A stretch of DNA of 7,891 nucleotides from an uncultured Collinsella sp. (GCA_900553705.1 USEK01000063.1:1-7891); one strand, 5' to 3'. Numbered from the stretch's first letter, positions 1 to 5,836 are shown. Notes: generated from the letters alone by a model not told the origin. Numbers and translations: made by a program.

Positions 1-50
1 GATCTACACTCGACTAGTCGTCGGCAGCGTCAGATGTGTATAAGAGACAG
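1..50. other. Illumina Nextera adapter and index (non-genomic)
   Basis: Bases 1-9 match the end of the P5 flow-cell primer, 10-17 (TCGACTAG) fit an 8-base i5 index, 18-31 match the Nextera read-1 adapter, and 32-50 are the 19-base Tn5 mosaic end. The order and spacing are exactly those of a Nextera library molecule, so genomic sequence begins at base 51. Translation across this block gives tails such as YTSDAADD or SYTHLTLPTT, which are well-known adapter artefacts in protein databases. It is a library artefact and not a mobile element. Confidence 0.98.
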
Positions 51-1099
51 CCGCGCTCGAGCGTACCGAGCGCCGCGCGGGCGTCCCATGCTGCAATGCG
101 CTTCTCGGTCTTCCACGTTTGGAAGAACCAACCGGCAGCCGGCGCAAACGAAGCCAGCTGATTGGCGATAAACACGCGCTCGTAGGCATTGCGGCCCTCG
201 GGCGTAACCGACGAGTTGGCAAAGATCGCCGCGCCCGACCATTCGCCCACCAGCACGGGGAACCCAGTCGAAATCGCTTCTTTGAGCTCGCGCTTGTTGC
301 GCGAAATCGCCGTCGTCAGCCCGCGGGGGCTCGTGATATCGAGCGCATACTCGTCACGGTAATGGTACAGGTGAAGGTCCATGTAGACGTTCTTGTACTT
401 GGCGCCGCGCATAAAATGCTTCCACTCGCTGGGATGTCCCGAAGACGAAAAGACGACGATCTTATCCTCGGGCATATACGAACGGACGAGCTCGTAGGCA
501 TCGCGATAGAAATTGCGCAGGTAGTGGGCCGGAATGCCATCCGTCATGGCAAAGAGACTCTTGCGGACACTCATCTGCGGCGTATCCAGCAGCTCAATGC
601 CCAGCAGGCTCTCGGCCTCGCCGTAACGCTCGGCCAAGCGCTCGAGCACGTCGAGTGCGACATGGCGGCCGTTAGTGGACGAATGCCACTCGGCAACAGC
701 CTCCGGCGTGGCGGGCGAATCGTTGGAATCGCCCTGGCCACCGGGCACAGTTGCCAGGTCAAGCAGCACGCGGATGTCGTACTTGGCAGCCCACTCAATT
801 GCACGGTCGATGTAGTCGACAACCGAGATGTAGGACGCATCGGACTCCTGCGAGCCAAAGGCATACCAGGGCACCGGCAGACGCACGGCGTTGAGGCCGA
901 TCTGCGCCATGCGACGGAAATCGTCCTCGCTCACAAACGTCTCGTAATGACGGCGCATGCGCTCGTTATAGGCGGCGGTGCCCATGGCCTCCTGCAGCTC
1001 GGCCGCGTTGGATGCACCGGTCGCCGCGTATAGCGACGGGGTCACCCAAGGCTCGGGAATAAACCAGCCAGAGAGATTAACGCCGAGTATCCTCTCCAT
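51..1099 (-). CDS. Glycoside hydrolase family 5 protein, exo-beta-1,3-glucanase-like, 3' end lost, acid/base motif replaced
   Basis: The 349 complete genomic codons show a GH5 (clan A, TIM-barrel) protein. It opens with GVNLSGWFIPEPWVTPSLY (residues 6-24), the family's N-terminal signature, and has no signal peptide, so it is probably cytoplasmic. Other family landmarks are FVSEDDFRRMAQIGLNAVRL (55-74), D241/H243/Y245 in the DLHLYHY segment, the nucleophile in GEWS (E286), and GWFFQTWKTE (323-332). The odd point is GIELLDTP (167-174), where active relatives have an Asn-Glu-Pro motif: D172-T173 replace the Asn and the acid/base Glu. The His usual in the DLHGAPG loop is also Ala (A116). The ATG at 1099 was chosen because an AAGGGGG ribosome site lies about 7 bases upstream and the family match starts there. 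The open frame upstream of it runs through non-coding repeats. The gene is cut by the adapter at base 51; the missing C-terminus should be short. Confidence 0.9.
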
Positions 1100-1118
1100 C
1101 ACTGCCCCCTTCGGATCG

Positions 1119-1135
1119 TGCAGGCCGAGCCTGCA
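1119..1135 (-). promoter_or_regulatory. Leader hairpin upstream of the GH5 gene
   Basis: Perfect inverted repeat TGCAGGC-CGA-GCCTGCA: 7-bp arms around a 3-base centre. It lies about 20 bases upstream of the GH5 start and just before its ribosome site. In RNA it would fold into a tight GC-rich hairpin with one extra G-U pair. No T-run follows, so it is not an intrinsic terminator. It could be a leader structure or a protein-binding dyad. Confidence 0.55.
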
Positions 1136-1164
1136 TCGTATTGCATAGGAAAAGTATCGTTTTG

Positions 1165-1204
1165 AGTATACCCGCGCGTGCGGACAGACGACCGAACGGT
1201 CTGT
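1165..1204 (-). promoter_or_regulatory. Candidate GH5 promoter with overlapping dyad
   Basis: Reading the minus strand, TATACT (1165-1170) is a good -10 box that would start transcription near 1158, leaving a leader of roughly 58 bases. The -35 region is weak. It is overlapped by a dyad at 1184-1204, ACAGAC(GA)CCG-AA-CGGTCTGT, with 8 to 9 matching bases per arm and a 2-base bulge; its core GACCG-AA-CGGTC is perfect. A poor -35 under a dyad fits a regulated promoter, but no regulator gene is visible. Confidence 0.45.
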
Positions 1205-1287
1205 AAAGTGGCGCAAAAGCGGGAGGAATATCTGGGCGGGCCCGAGATGGCGCGCCGAGATGTACATATGCGCCGGAAGTAGGCGGC

Positions 1288-1520
1288 CGGAAAGCGCATC
1301 CCGTTTTTCGCAAAAGACTGGGATGCATTTTCCGTTCGAGGCCTCAATCGGAAAATGCATCCCGTTCTGAGCGCGAGATCTGGGACGCAGTTTCCGCCAA
1401 AGGCCGCAAAAGGAAAGCACGTCCCATTCTGACGCCGGATTCCGGGTCGCGCTTTCCCAAGCGACATCAAAGCGGAAAGCGCATCCCACTCTGAAGCCAA
1501 ATTCCGGGACGCAATTTCCG
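1288..1520. repeat. Four tandem 62-base units, each a 47-48-base dyad
   Basis: Units lie at 1288-1334, 1349-1396, 1411-1458 and 1473-1520, separated by three spacers of exactly 14 bases (period 61-62). Each unit starts with a sequence like CGGAAAGCGCATCCC and ends with its inverted form, like GGGACGCAATTTCCG, so eight half-sites fit CGGAAANNGCRTCCC with few exceptions. Units 2-4 share a centre beginning TCTGA. The arms are conserved as dyads while individual bases vary, which suggests selection on symmetry or RNA folding. The 62-base period is not a multiple of three, arguing against coding. The array fills most of the gap between the tRNA-Phe terminator and the GH5 promoter. Possible roles are multiple protein-binding sites, an RNA with serial hairpins, or a genome-wide dispersed repeat. 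Confidence 0.85.
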
Positions 1521-1530
1521 CAGAGCCCTC

Positions 1531-1562
1531 GATAAAAGAAAAGGACCCCTTTGCAGAGGTCC
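1531..1562 (-). terminator. Intrinsic terminator of tRNA-Phe
   Basis: On the minus strand GGACCTC-TGCAAA-GGGGTCC (1562-1543) forms a 7-bp stem with one G-U pair and is followed by TTTTCTTTT. It sits 12 bases beyond the tRNA 3' end, where the tRNA transcript would be expected to end. Confidence 0.85.
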
Positions 1563-1576
1563 TAGTCAATTCAAGG

Positions 1577-1649
<73 letters not shown>

Positions 1650-1681
1650 ATTTGAGTTGTGCCTTGTTTCAAGGCTTGATT

Positions 1682-1709
1682 AGTATAACCAAGGACGCGT
1701 TCCGGTCAA
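1682..1709 (-). promoter_or_regulatory. tRNA-Phe promoter
   Basis: On the minus strand TTGACC (1709-1704), a 16-base spacer and TATACT (1687-1682) form a near-consensus housekeeping promoter. Transcription would start near 1675. The transcript would then begin with GCCTTG-AAA-CAAGGC (1675-1661), a perfect 6-bp hairpin just before the mature tRNA 5' end at 1649. Confidence 0.85.
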
Positions 1710-1772
1710 CCGAGAATTTTAAAAAAGTTTTTGAGCACAGCCTCGGTTCTATAAATCGGCACGTCAGAGGCA

Positions 1773-2060
1773 TCAGCCGGCAGCAAGAAGTTTTTCACTC
1801 AGAGCCGCACGGGCAAACTCACTTGGCGTCATCCCCTCGGCAGCCGCCCGTCGACGAATGGCCTCCTTCATTCCCAGAGGAATCTTGACCGACAGCGTTG
1901 CCGTCCCCTCACCTGAGAGCGGGGGCCGTCCATGCACGATCCCACCAACGGTGTGTTCGCCATCCGGAAACTCTCCGCGCTCGTACGACTCGCACCACGC
2001 GTCAATCATTTCATCCGTTACAACCTGACCATTAGCGGCCGTATACGTCTTGCCCATCAT
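1773..2060 (-). CDS. Ribbon-helix-helix antitoxin, putative type II TA system
   Basis: A 95-residue protein. Its C-terminal half, TATLSVKIPLGMKEAIRRRA (53-72) followed by EGMTPSEFARAALSEKLL, has the beta-helix-helix pattern of MetJ/Arc (RHH) DNA-binding proteins. The N-terminal part (DEMIDAWCESYERGEFPDG, 16-34) is the kind of acidic segment found in antitoxins that wrap a partner toxin. It overlaps the upstream putative toxin gene by four bases (ATGA), implying translational coupling. There are two start codons in tandem; AAAGGGG lies only 3 bases before the first but 6 before the second (2057), so the second may be the real one. Expected roles are neutralising the partner and, with it, repressing their shared promoter. 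The toxin-first order with a C-terminal RHH resembles BrnT/BrnA, but identity with that family is not shown. Confidence 0.8.
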   Translation of the reverse strand: MMGKTYTAANGQVVTDEMIDAWCESYERGEFPDGEHTVGGIVHGRPPLSGEGTATLSVKIPLGMKEAIRRRAAAEGMTPSEFARAALSEKLLAAG

Positions 2061-2323
2061 CGACCCCTTTGCCGAGCCTGTTCAATCTCCTGCCAAAATT
2101 TCTTCTGGACTGGAGACAAGGCATGAATGATAAGCCACCCACGGACAAGCTCGACCGCGACAAGCTCCACGCTTCGTCCGTCTGGGAGCCATCCAATCGC
2201 AAGCCATCTCGGCGGCTCGTCCTTCGACTCGCGACGAATGCACTCAGTAACCGCAAGCCAAGCGCTAAGCACCTGCTTTTCCGTCAGGTGCTTTTTAGCG
2301 TTGGGGTGAATCTCAACATCCAT
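2057..2323 (-). CDS. Putative toxin of a type II TA pair (BrnT/RelE-like by pattern)
   Basis: An 88-residue protein without signal peptide or membrane segment. Its layout is an N-terminal helix with HPNAKKHLTEKQVLSAW (6-22), a beta-rich middle (PRWLAIGW, GRSVELVAVELVRGWLIIHA; 38-69) and a C-terminal basic helix starting PVQKKFW (71-77). This order and the 'GR..E.V.V.....IIHA..P...K' spacing resemble small actinobacterial toxins related to BrnT/RelE ribonucleases, which cleave mRNA, but I see no diagnostic catalytic set. The start at 2323 is supported by GGAGGAG 7 bases upstream; the frame stays open further upstream without a ribosome site. Pairing with an RHH gene at a 4-base overlap is the strongest functional hint. 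The early coding region contains a strong inverted repeat (2263-2300). Confidence 0.72.
   Translation of the reverse strand: MDVEIHPNAKKHLTEKQVLSAWLAVTECIRRESKDEPPRWLAIGWLPDGRSVELVAVELVRGWLIIHALSPVQKKFWQEIEQARQRGR
2263..2300. repeat. Strong inverted repeat inside the putative toxin gene
   Basis: CGCTAAGCACCTG (2263-2275), a 9-base loop, then CAGGTGC-TTT-TTAGCG (2285-2300): 13 paired bases per arm with a 3-base bulge. In the toxin mRNA it covers codons 8-21, starting 23 bases after the start. On the plus strand the 7-bp inner stem is followed by TTTTT, so it could also stop transcription entering from the opposite direction. Confidence 0.7.
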
Positions 2324-2348
2324 GCATCTTCTCCTCCATCTTACCCAA

Positions 2349-2363
2349 TTTCGTATGACGAAA
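2349..2363. promoter_or_regulatory. Candidate TA operator
   Basis: Perfect inverted repeat TTTCGT-ATG-ACGAAA with 6-bp arms, 25 bases upstream of the putative toxin start. RHH antitoxins usually bind short palindromes at their own promoter. A TTGGCG element lies upstream on the minus strand, but no good -10 box is evident, so the promoter itself is uncertain. Confidence 0.5.
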
Positions 2364-2381
2364 GTCCACTGTCGCCAATTC

Positions 2382-2741
2382 TTAAGCCGGCACGCGTTGG
2401 AGAGCAGGGGTCGAAACAATGATTGAAGGACGCTCTAGTACGGCCCAGGCGCCGGGGCAGGAGCACATACGCCAAGGGCGGACGTTTTCGTAGCGCGCGA
2501 GGATATTGCCGTCGCGATCGATGAAGGCGATGTCGATGGGATAGGCCATAAAACACGTATGGACCGAAGAGCAGCGTGGAAACGCCATGACGAGCGGCAG
2601 GCCGTTGGCGGCAACCGGACGCCGTCCCAGCATGCCGCGCAGGCGCACGACAAACGACTCCGCCACCACAAACTCGGCCGGCGTCCAACCCAGCCTATTG
2701 AGTGCCCGCGCGTAGGCGATGTAGGACGAGACCGCGGTCAC
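2382..2741 (-). CDS. DUF192 family protein, last gene of the tad operon
   Basis: A 119-residue protein matching the DUF192 fold almost end to end: VVRLRGMLGR (31-40), AFPRCSSVHTCFM (53-65), PIDIAFIDRDGNILA (68-82), RPWR (88-91) and the closing CPGAWAVLE (95-103). The biochemical function of the family is unknown. Unlike many members it has no signal peptide or lipobox. The start is GTG at 2741, giving a GTGA overlap with the stop of the pseudopilin gene upstream and a GGGGG ribosome site 7 bases before it; the frame stays open further upstream but lies within the previous gene. Tight coupling implies it is made together with the pilus components. No intrinsic terminator follows in the 58 bases before the putative toxin gene. 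Confidence 0.88.
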   Translation of the reverse strand: MTAVSSYIAYARALNRLGWTPAEFVVAESFVVRLRGMLGRRPVAANGLPLVMAFPRCSSVHTCFMAYPIDIAFIDRDGNILARYENVRPWRMCSCPGAWAVLERPSIIVSTPALQRVPA

Positions 2742-3214
2742 ATGACCACCCCCGGACGCCATGGATCGACCGTCACCGCACGCTCGTGCGACAACGTTGT
2801 CGGCGCCCCCAGCGGAACGCCAGCGATGCTGAGAGAAGTCGGCCACGGCTCATAGTGCATGGTGCAGGTGTAGGTCCTAAACGTACCGGATAGGGAGAGC
2901 AGGCCACCATCCGATGCCTTCGCGCCTTGCTCGCTCGACACTTCGATCTGTAAGTCATAGCCTTCCATGGCATTCAGAATTTGAGTCTGAACCGTCGCCG
3001 AGGCATCGGCAGAGCTTTCGTCGCCCTCCCCCTCCGACGCCACGGCATGCGCTAGCACGATGTCGGGCACCACGCGGTCGAAGCGCGCGACAGCGCTGGC
3101 AAAGATCATGACGTTGTACACAATGAGTGCCAGCACCAGCAAAACGGGCGTAACCACTGCCATCTCCACCGTCGCTTGGGCGCGCTCCTCGCGCAGACGC
3201 ATGCGGATACTCAT
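2738..3214 (-). CDS. TadE/TadF-like pseudopilin
   Basis: A 158-residue protein with a basic N-terminus, the processing motif EERA|QATVE (9-17) and a hydrophobic segment VEMAVVTPVLLVLALIVYNV (16-35), as in TadE/F pseudopilins of type IVc (Flp) pili. By alignment with Flp prepilins, cleavage is expected after A12, placing Glu at +5. The outer part is about 120 residues and acidic around 60-70 (GEGDESSAD), with a single Cys in YTCTMHYEP near residue 116. The start ATG overlaps the stop of the TadG-like gene (TAATG), and its own stop overlaps the DUF192 start. It is probably a minor component needed for assembly. With the TadE-like gene further upstream it would make the usual TadE/TadF pair; which is which cannot be decided here. 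Confidence 0.85.
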   Translation of the reverse strand: MSIRMRLREERAQATVEMAVVTPVLLVLALIVYNVMIFASAVARFDRVVPDIVLAHAVASEGEGDESSADASATVQTQILNAMEGYDLQIEVSSEQGAKASDGGLLSLSGTFRTYTCTMHYEPWPTSLSIAGVPLGAPTTLSHERAVTVDPWRPGVVM

Positions 3215-5367
3215 TACGACCCACCGCCCAGAGCGCCAACCAGCGTGGCGACATCGACGGTGAGCGGGATGGAGCCGCCGCCGGGCAGAGGAATCTCCGC
3301 AAGTGTGAACACCGTACCGTTAATGGTGCGTTCGACTTGATATTCCAACGCCTCGCAAAGCGCCTTGGGATCGGTCACGCCCAACGGAATACTTCGCAGT
3401 TTGTCTTGCGCTTGAGAGAGACCCGCAATGTCAGACCCCGGACTCTTAATGATATTGGCGGAATCGGTCAGCACCGGCTTTCGCAGGCGCAAGTCGCACG
3501 GTTCCAAACCCAGCGCCGCCACGGACGCCGAAACGGTATCGCCGAGCCACGATGCGATGGAGCCCAACGCGCCGCTGCCCCCTCCTAGGCCTTTAATCAT
3601 CTCGTCCATAAGTTCGTCGGCTGAGCCTTGGATATCACCGTATCCCACGAGTAGCCGTCCCCAAACATCCATGACGCCGTCGAGCACGCCGGCAACGCCG
3701 CCCGAGCGTTCCTTCAATGTCGAGAAAAATCGCGAAAGCACGTTGTTTTGCGCCGTCGCCTCATCGGGCGCCAGCACCGCGGCAGAGATAGCACCGCGAT
3801 CGCCAAGCCTGACTGCCGCGTTAAACGAGGAGTTAAGTTGATCGGGGCTGGTAATGTCACCCGAAACTGCAAAGGCGACCACGCCGTTGCGACCAGGTGG
3901 GGCGATACGCGGGCGCTCGCCGGAAAGCGCTTTAATGGCCTGGTCAAACGCATTGCCCGCACGGTCGGCCTCATCCTCGGTCTGACGCTCAAGTTCGAGT
4001 TCTTTGTTGCGGCATTCGACGTAGTCTTCCAGAGCCTCTTTGAACTTATCGAAGTGGTACTCGAAGCCCCTTTCGACAGAAGTCGTTGCAATCGCAACGT
4101 ACCCTAAAGACGACACACCGAAATGGCATTCGCTACACGTTTCGTGACCGTCAAAATCTGCGACGGATGCCAGCCCACCCGGCTTTCCTTTTTTGTAATT
4201 TGGACAGTCAGTCCCATAATGCAAATAGGTAACTTTATCTACTTCACTCGTGGGCCAACGTGCATCGGTATAGAGTTCAGTCGTCCGCGCCTCATCTGGA
4301 TTTCGCGGAAGGAAAGGGATGCGGGCGGAAACTTTGCCGTCCTTTTCAGTTATATATGCCCGCTCGACTTCTTCGCTCGCATACGCGAAGAACACCTTTC
4401 GTGCAGCAGAATCTGCCTGTTTTTCCGGACCTTCGCCAAGCGGCTTCTCATTTGCCAGGCGCTGGCGATAGTAGGCCTTCGCGCGATCGAGCGCCACTTG
4501 CGGCTCCCACGTAACGCTCGAAGCGTAATGTGGATTTTGAGCACCAGAGAGATCCGCTAGGCTTTTCGCACGCTCCCACATGCAAGAACAGCTGCTGACC
4601 GAGCCCTTGTCCGACCCGCCACAATCCGCCAGCCAAGCGCGCTCTTTAGCCTTCGCCGTGTCCTCAGAAGCCTTCCGCAGCTCCTCGGCCGCACGCTCTA
4701 AATCATCTGAAGTGTCTTTAATGGTATCGGTTGAGATCTCTGACCCTTTGAGCGCAGCGAAGTCCGACTCGGATGTCCTGGGCACGGCAAGCGCCGTACC
4801 GGTATAGGTCACACTATCGGTATCCTGCGCCGACACCGCCTGCGTGGCACGCGCGGCGATCAGATACGGCAGAGCCGTCTCGATTTTCTGTAAGCCTTCC
4901 GATGCGCTTTTGGCAAACTTGTTGCGCGTTTTAATGATTTCAATCCCGGTGTCGACCATATTGCCGGCAACTGGCTCGGCACCCGGGATGAGGATGGCGA
5001 CCAGTCCCGTCCCGATCGTGGCAAACCCCGCCAGCCCCAGACTCAAGATGCTCGCATCCACCACCGTCGCAGCCGTATGGTAGGACGACACCACATTGGC
5101 GCCTGCCAGCGCGCCGCTATCGGCAGCCACCTGGGTATCCCCAGCACGCGACATGCTCCATATCGCCGCGGTCGACGAAAACAGCAACGTGAGCACCACT
5201 AGGATGACCACGGCAGAGGAAAGCGTGGTGTAGGCACCGTCTTCGATAAACAGGTCGATACCGGCTCGACCCATAAAGCCGCCTCGCTTGCGATGGCAGC
5301 TCGGACGGCGCGTCAAAACGCGTCTAGACCAGAAACGCTTAATCCCATGCAGCAATCCACGAACCAT
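3214..5367 (-). CDS. Large TadG-like pilus-associated protein with embedded Cys/His motif
   Basis: A 717-residue protein. Residues 49-72 form a membrane helix (VVILVVLTLLFSS), followed by QVAADSGALAGANVV (79-93), the hallmark of TadE/G-like 'Tad' domains. A second hydrophobic stretch covers about 104-130. A coiled-coil-like segment spans about 212-245 and another about 433-470; the C-terminus (595-717) is Gly/Pro-rich with hydrophobic helices. The outer region holds two Cys clusters: C249/C260/C262, and H383-x4-C388-x22-C411-x2-C414-H415. The N-terminal segment EDGAYTTLSSAVV aligns with the pilin motif of the neighbours but has Ser instead of Glu at +5. The start at 5367 has GGAGG six bases upstream and overlaps the previous gene by 29 bases; earlier in-frame starts lie inside that gene. 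TadG-like proteins are thought to anchor or cap the pilus at the envelope. The TadG assignment rests on the N-terminal domain and position only. Confidence 0.8.
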   Translation of the reverse strand: MVRGLLHGIKRFWSRRVLTRRPSCHRKRGGFMGRAGIDLFIEDGAYTTLSSAVVILVVLTLLFSSTAAIWSMSRAGDTQVAADSGALAGANVVSSYHTAATVVDASILSLGLAGFATIGTGLVAILIPGAEPVAGNMVDTGIEIIKTRNKFAKSASEGLQKIETALPYLIAARATQAVSAQDTDSVTYTGTALAVPRTSESDFAALKGSEISTDTIKDTSDDLERAAEELRKASEDTAKAKERAWLADCGGSDKGSVSSCSCMWERAKSLADLSGAQNPHYASSVTWEPQVALDRAKAYYRQRLANEKPLGEGPEKQADSAARKVFFAYASEEVERAYITEKDGKVSARIPFLPRNPDEARTTELYTDARWPTSEVDKVTYLHYGTDCPNYKKGKPGGLASVADFDGHETCSECHFGVSSLGYVAIATTSVERGFEYHFDKFKEALEDYVECRNKELELERQTEDEADRAGNAFDQAIKALSGERPRIAPPGRNGVVAFAVSGDITSPDQLNSSFNAAVRLGDRGAISAAVLAPDEATAQNNVLSRFFSTLKERSGGVAGVLDGVMDVWGRLLVGYGDIQGSADELMDEMIKGLGGGSGALGSIASWLGDTVSASVAALGLEPCDLRLRKPVLTDSANIIKSPGSDIAGLSQAQDKLRSIPLGVTDPKALCEALEYQVERTINGTVFTLAEIPLPGGGSIPLTVDVATLVGALGGGS

Positions 5368-5836
5368 AATCTCCCTCCAGCCATTCGGGACGTGATTGAT
5401 ACGAGACATCGACCTTGAGCTCAACGTAGCCGCCCTCGGCGGTACCACCCATAGCCTGCGCAAACGCACCGATCACAGGTAACGGCTTGACCTCGCCGGA
5501 AACGGACACGGACGAGACGCCACCCGCATCGGCCCGACCAAGCTCGATATCCCACGACAACGGCCCGCCGGCATGAAAGATCGAAACGTTGGGCACTGCG
5601 GCAAGCCGGCGGCGGGTGAACTCCTTAAGATCGTCGTCCTCCGCCGTCGTCGTGGTCATGAGCCGCGCGGTCTCGGCAGCGGCAGACTCCATGACCGCGC
5701 GCGTATAGAGCAGGCACACCGGTTGCAGTGCGAGAAGGATGAGCATCAGAAACGTCGGCAGCAAAAAAGCGGCCTCGACCGTAGACTGCGCCCGGTCCTC
5801 GCGCGCGATATCAATACAACGCGATGTCCTTAGCAC
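5339..5836 (-). CDS. TadE-like pseudopilin (start codon uncertain)
   Basis: About 165 residues if the GTG at 5836 is used. The recognisable part starts with EDRA|QSTVEAAF (about 13-24), then the membrane helix FLLPTFLMLILLALQPVCLL, then ARAVMESAAAETAR-type sequence (TRAVMESAAAETARLM), typical of TadE proteins with a short helix after the membrane segment. The outer domain is beta-rich (SWDIEL, VSSVSVSGEV, GYVELKVDVSYQSRPEW). The start is not settled: an in-frame ATG at 5875 and the GTG at 5836 lack good ribosome sites, while AAGGA lies 11 bases before an in-frame ATT (5815) that overlaps the stop of the preceding gene. The stop lies within the start of the TadG-like gene (29-base overlap). 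It is expected to act as a minor pilin in Flp assembly. Confidence 0.85.
   Translation of the reverse strand: MLRTSRCIDIAREDRAQSTVEAAFLLPTFLMLILLALQPVCLLYTRAVMESAAAETARLMTTTTAEDDDLKEFTRRRLAAVPNVSIFHAGGPLSWDIELGRADAGGVSSVSVSGEVKPLPVIGAFAQAMGGTAEGGYVELKVDVSYQSRPEWLEGDYGSWIAAWD

Noticed and set aside
32..50. Tn5-like transposon end as a real mobile element
   Set aside because: It is joined exactly to Illumina index and primer sequence, so it comes from library preparation.
119..1033. A 304-codon open frame on the plus strand
   Set aside because: It is exactly opposite the GH5 gene, shows no domain, and is explained by high GC with few stop codons.
1288..1520. CRISPR array
   Set aside because: Only four units, diverged copies, 14-base spacers and internal dyads; spacers are too short and no cas genes are present.
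1100..1569. Long open frames extending the GH5 gene upstream, and an overlapping frame through the repeats
   Set aside because: They run through the dyad array, whose 62-base period breaks any frame pattern; there is no ribosome site, and the family match starts at 1099.
1710..1772. Terminator for the TA pair at the A/T-rich tract
   Set aside because: The T6 run is not preceded by a convincing stem; only a 3-bp GAG/CTC pairing and distant ACCGAG/CTCGGT arms are seen.
2069..2422. Plus-strand open frame across the putative toxin gene
   Set aside because: No ribosome site or family pattern; it is a shadow of the minus-strand gene, which has a ribosome site and overlaps its partner.
4123..4137. 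CxxCH as a c-type cytochrome site
   Set aside because: A single motif in a non-cytochrome context, no distal ligand pattern, and the upstream H-x4-C fits a zinc knuckle or disulfide arrangement better.
4123..4560. A 145-codon plus-strand open frame in the TadG-like gene
   Set aside because: Antisense to a gene with clear domain logic and good coupling; its composition does not look like coding sequence.
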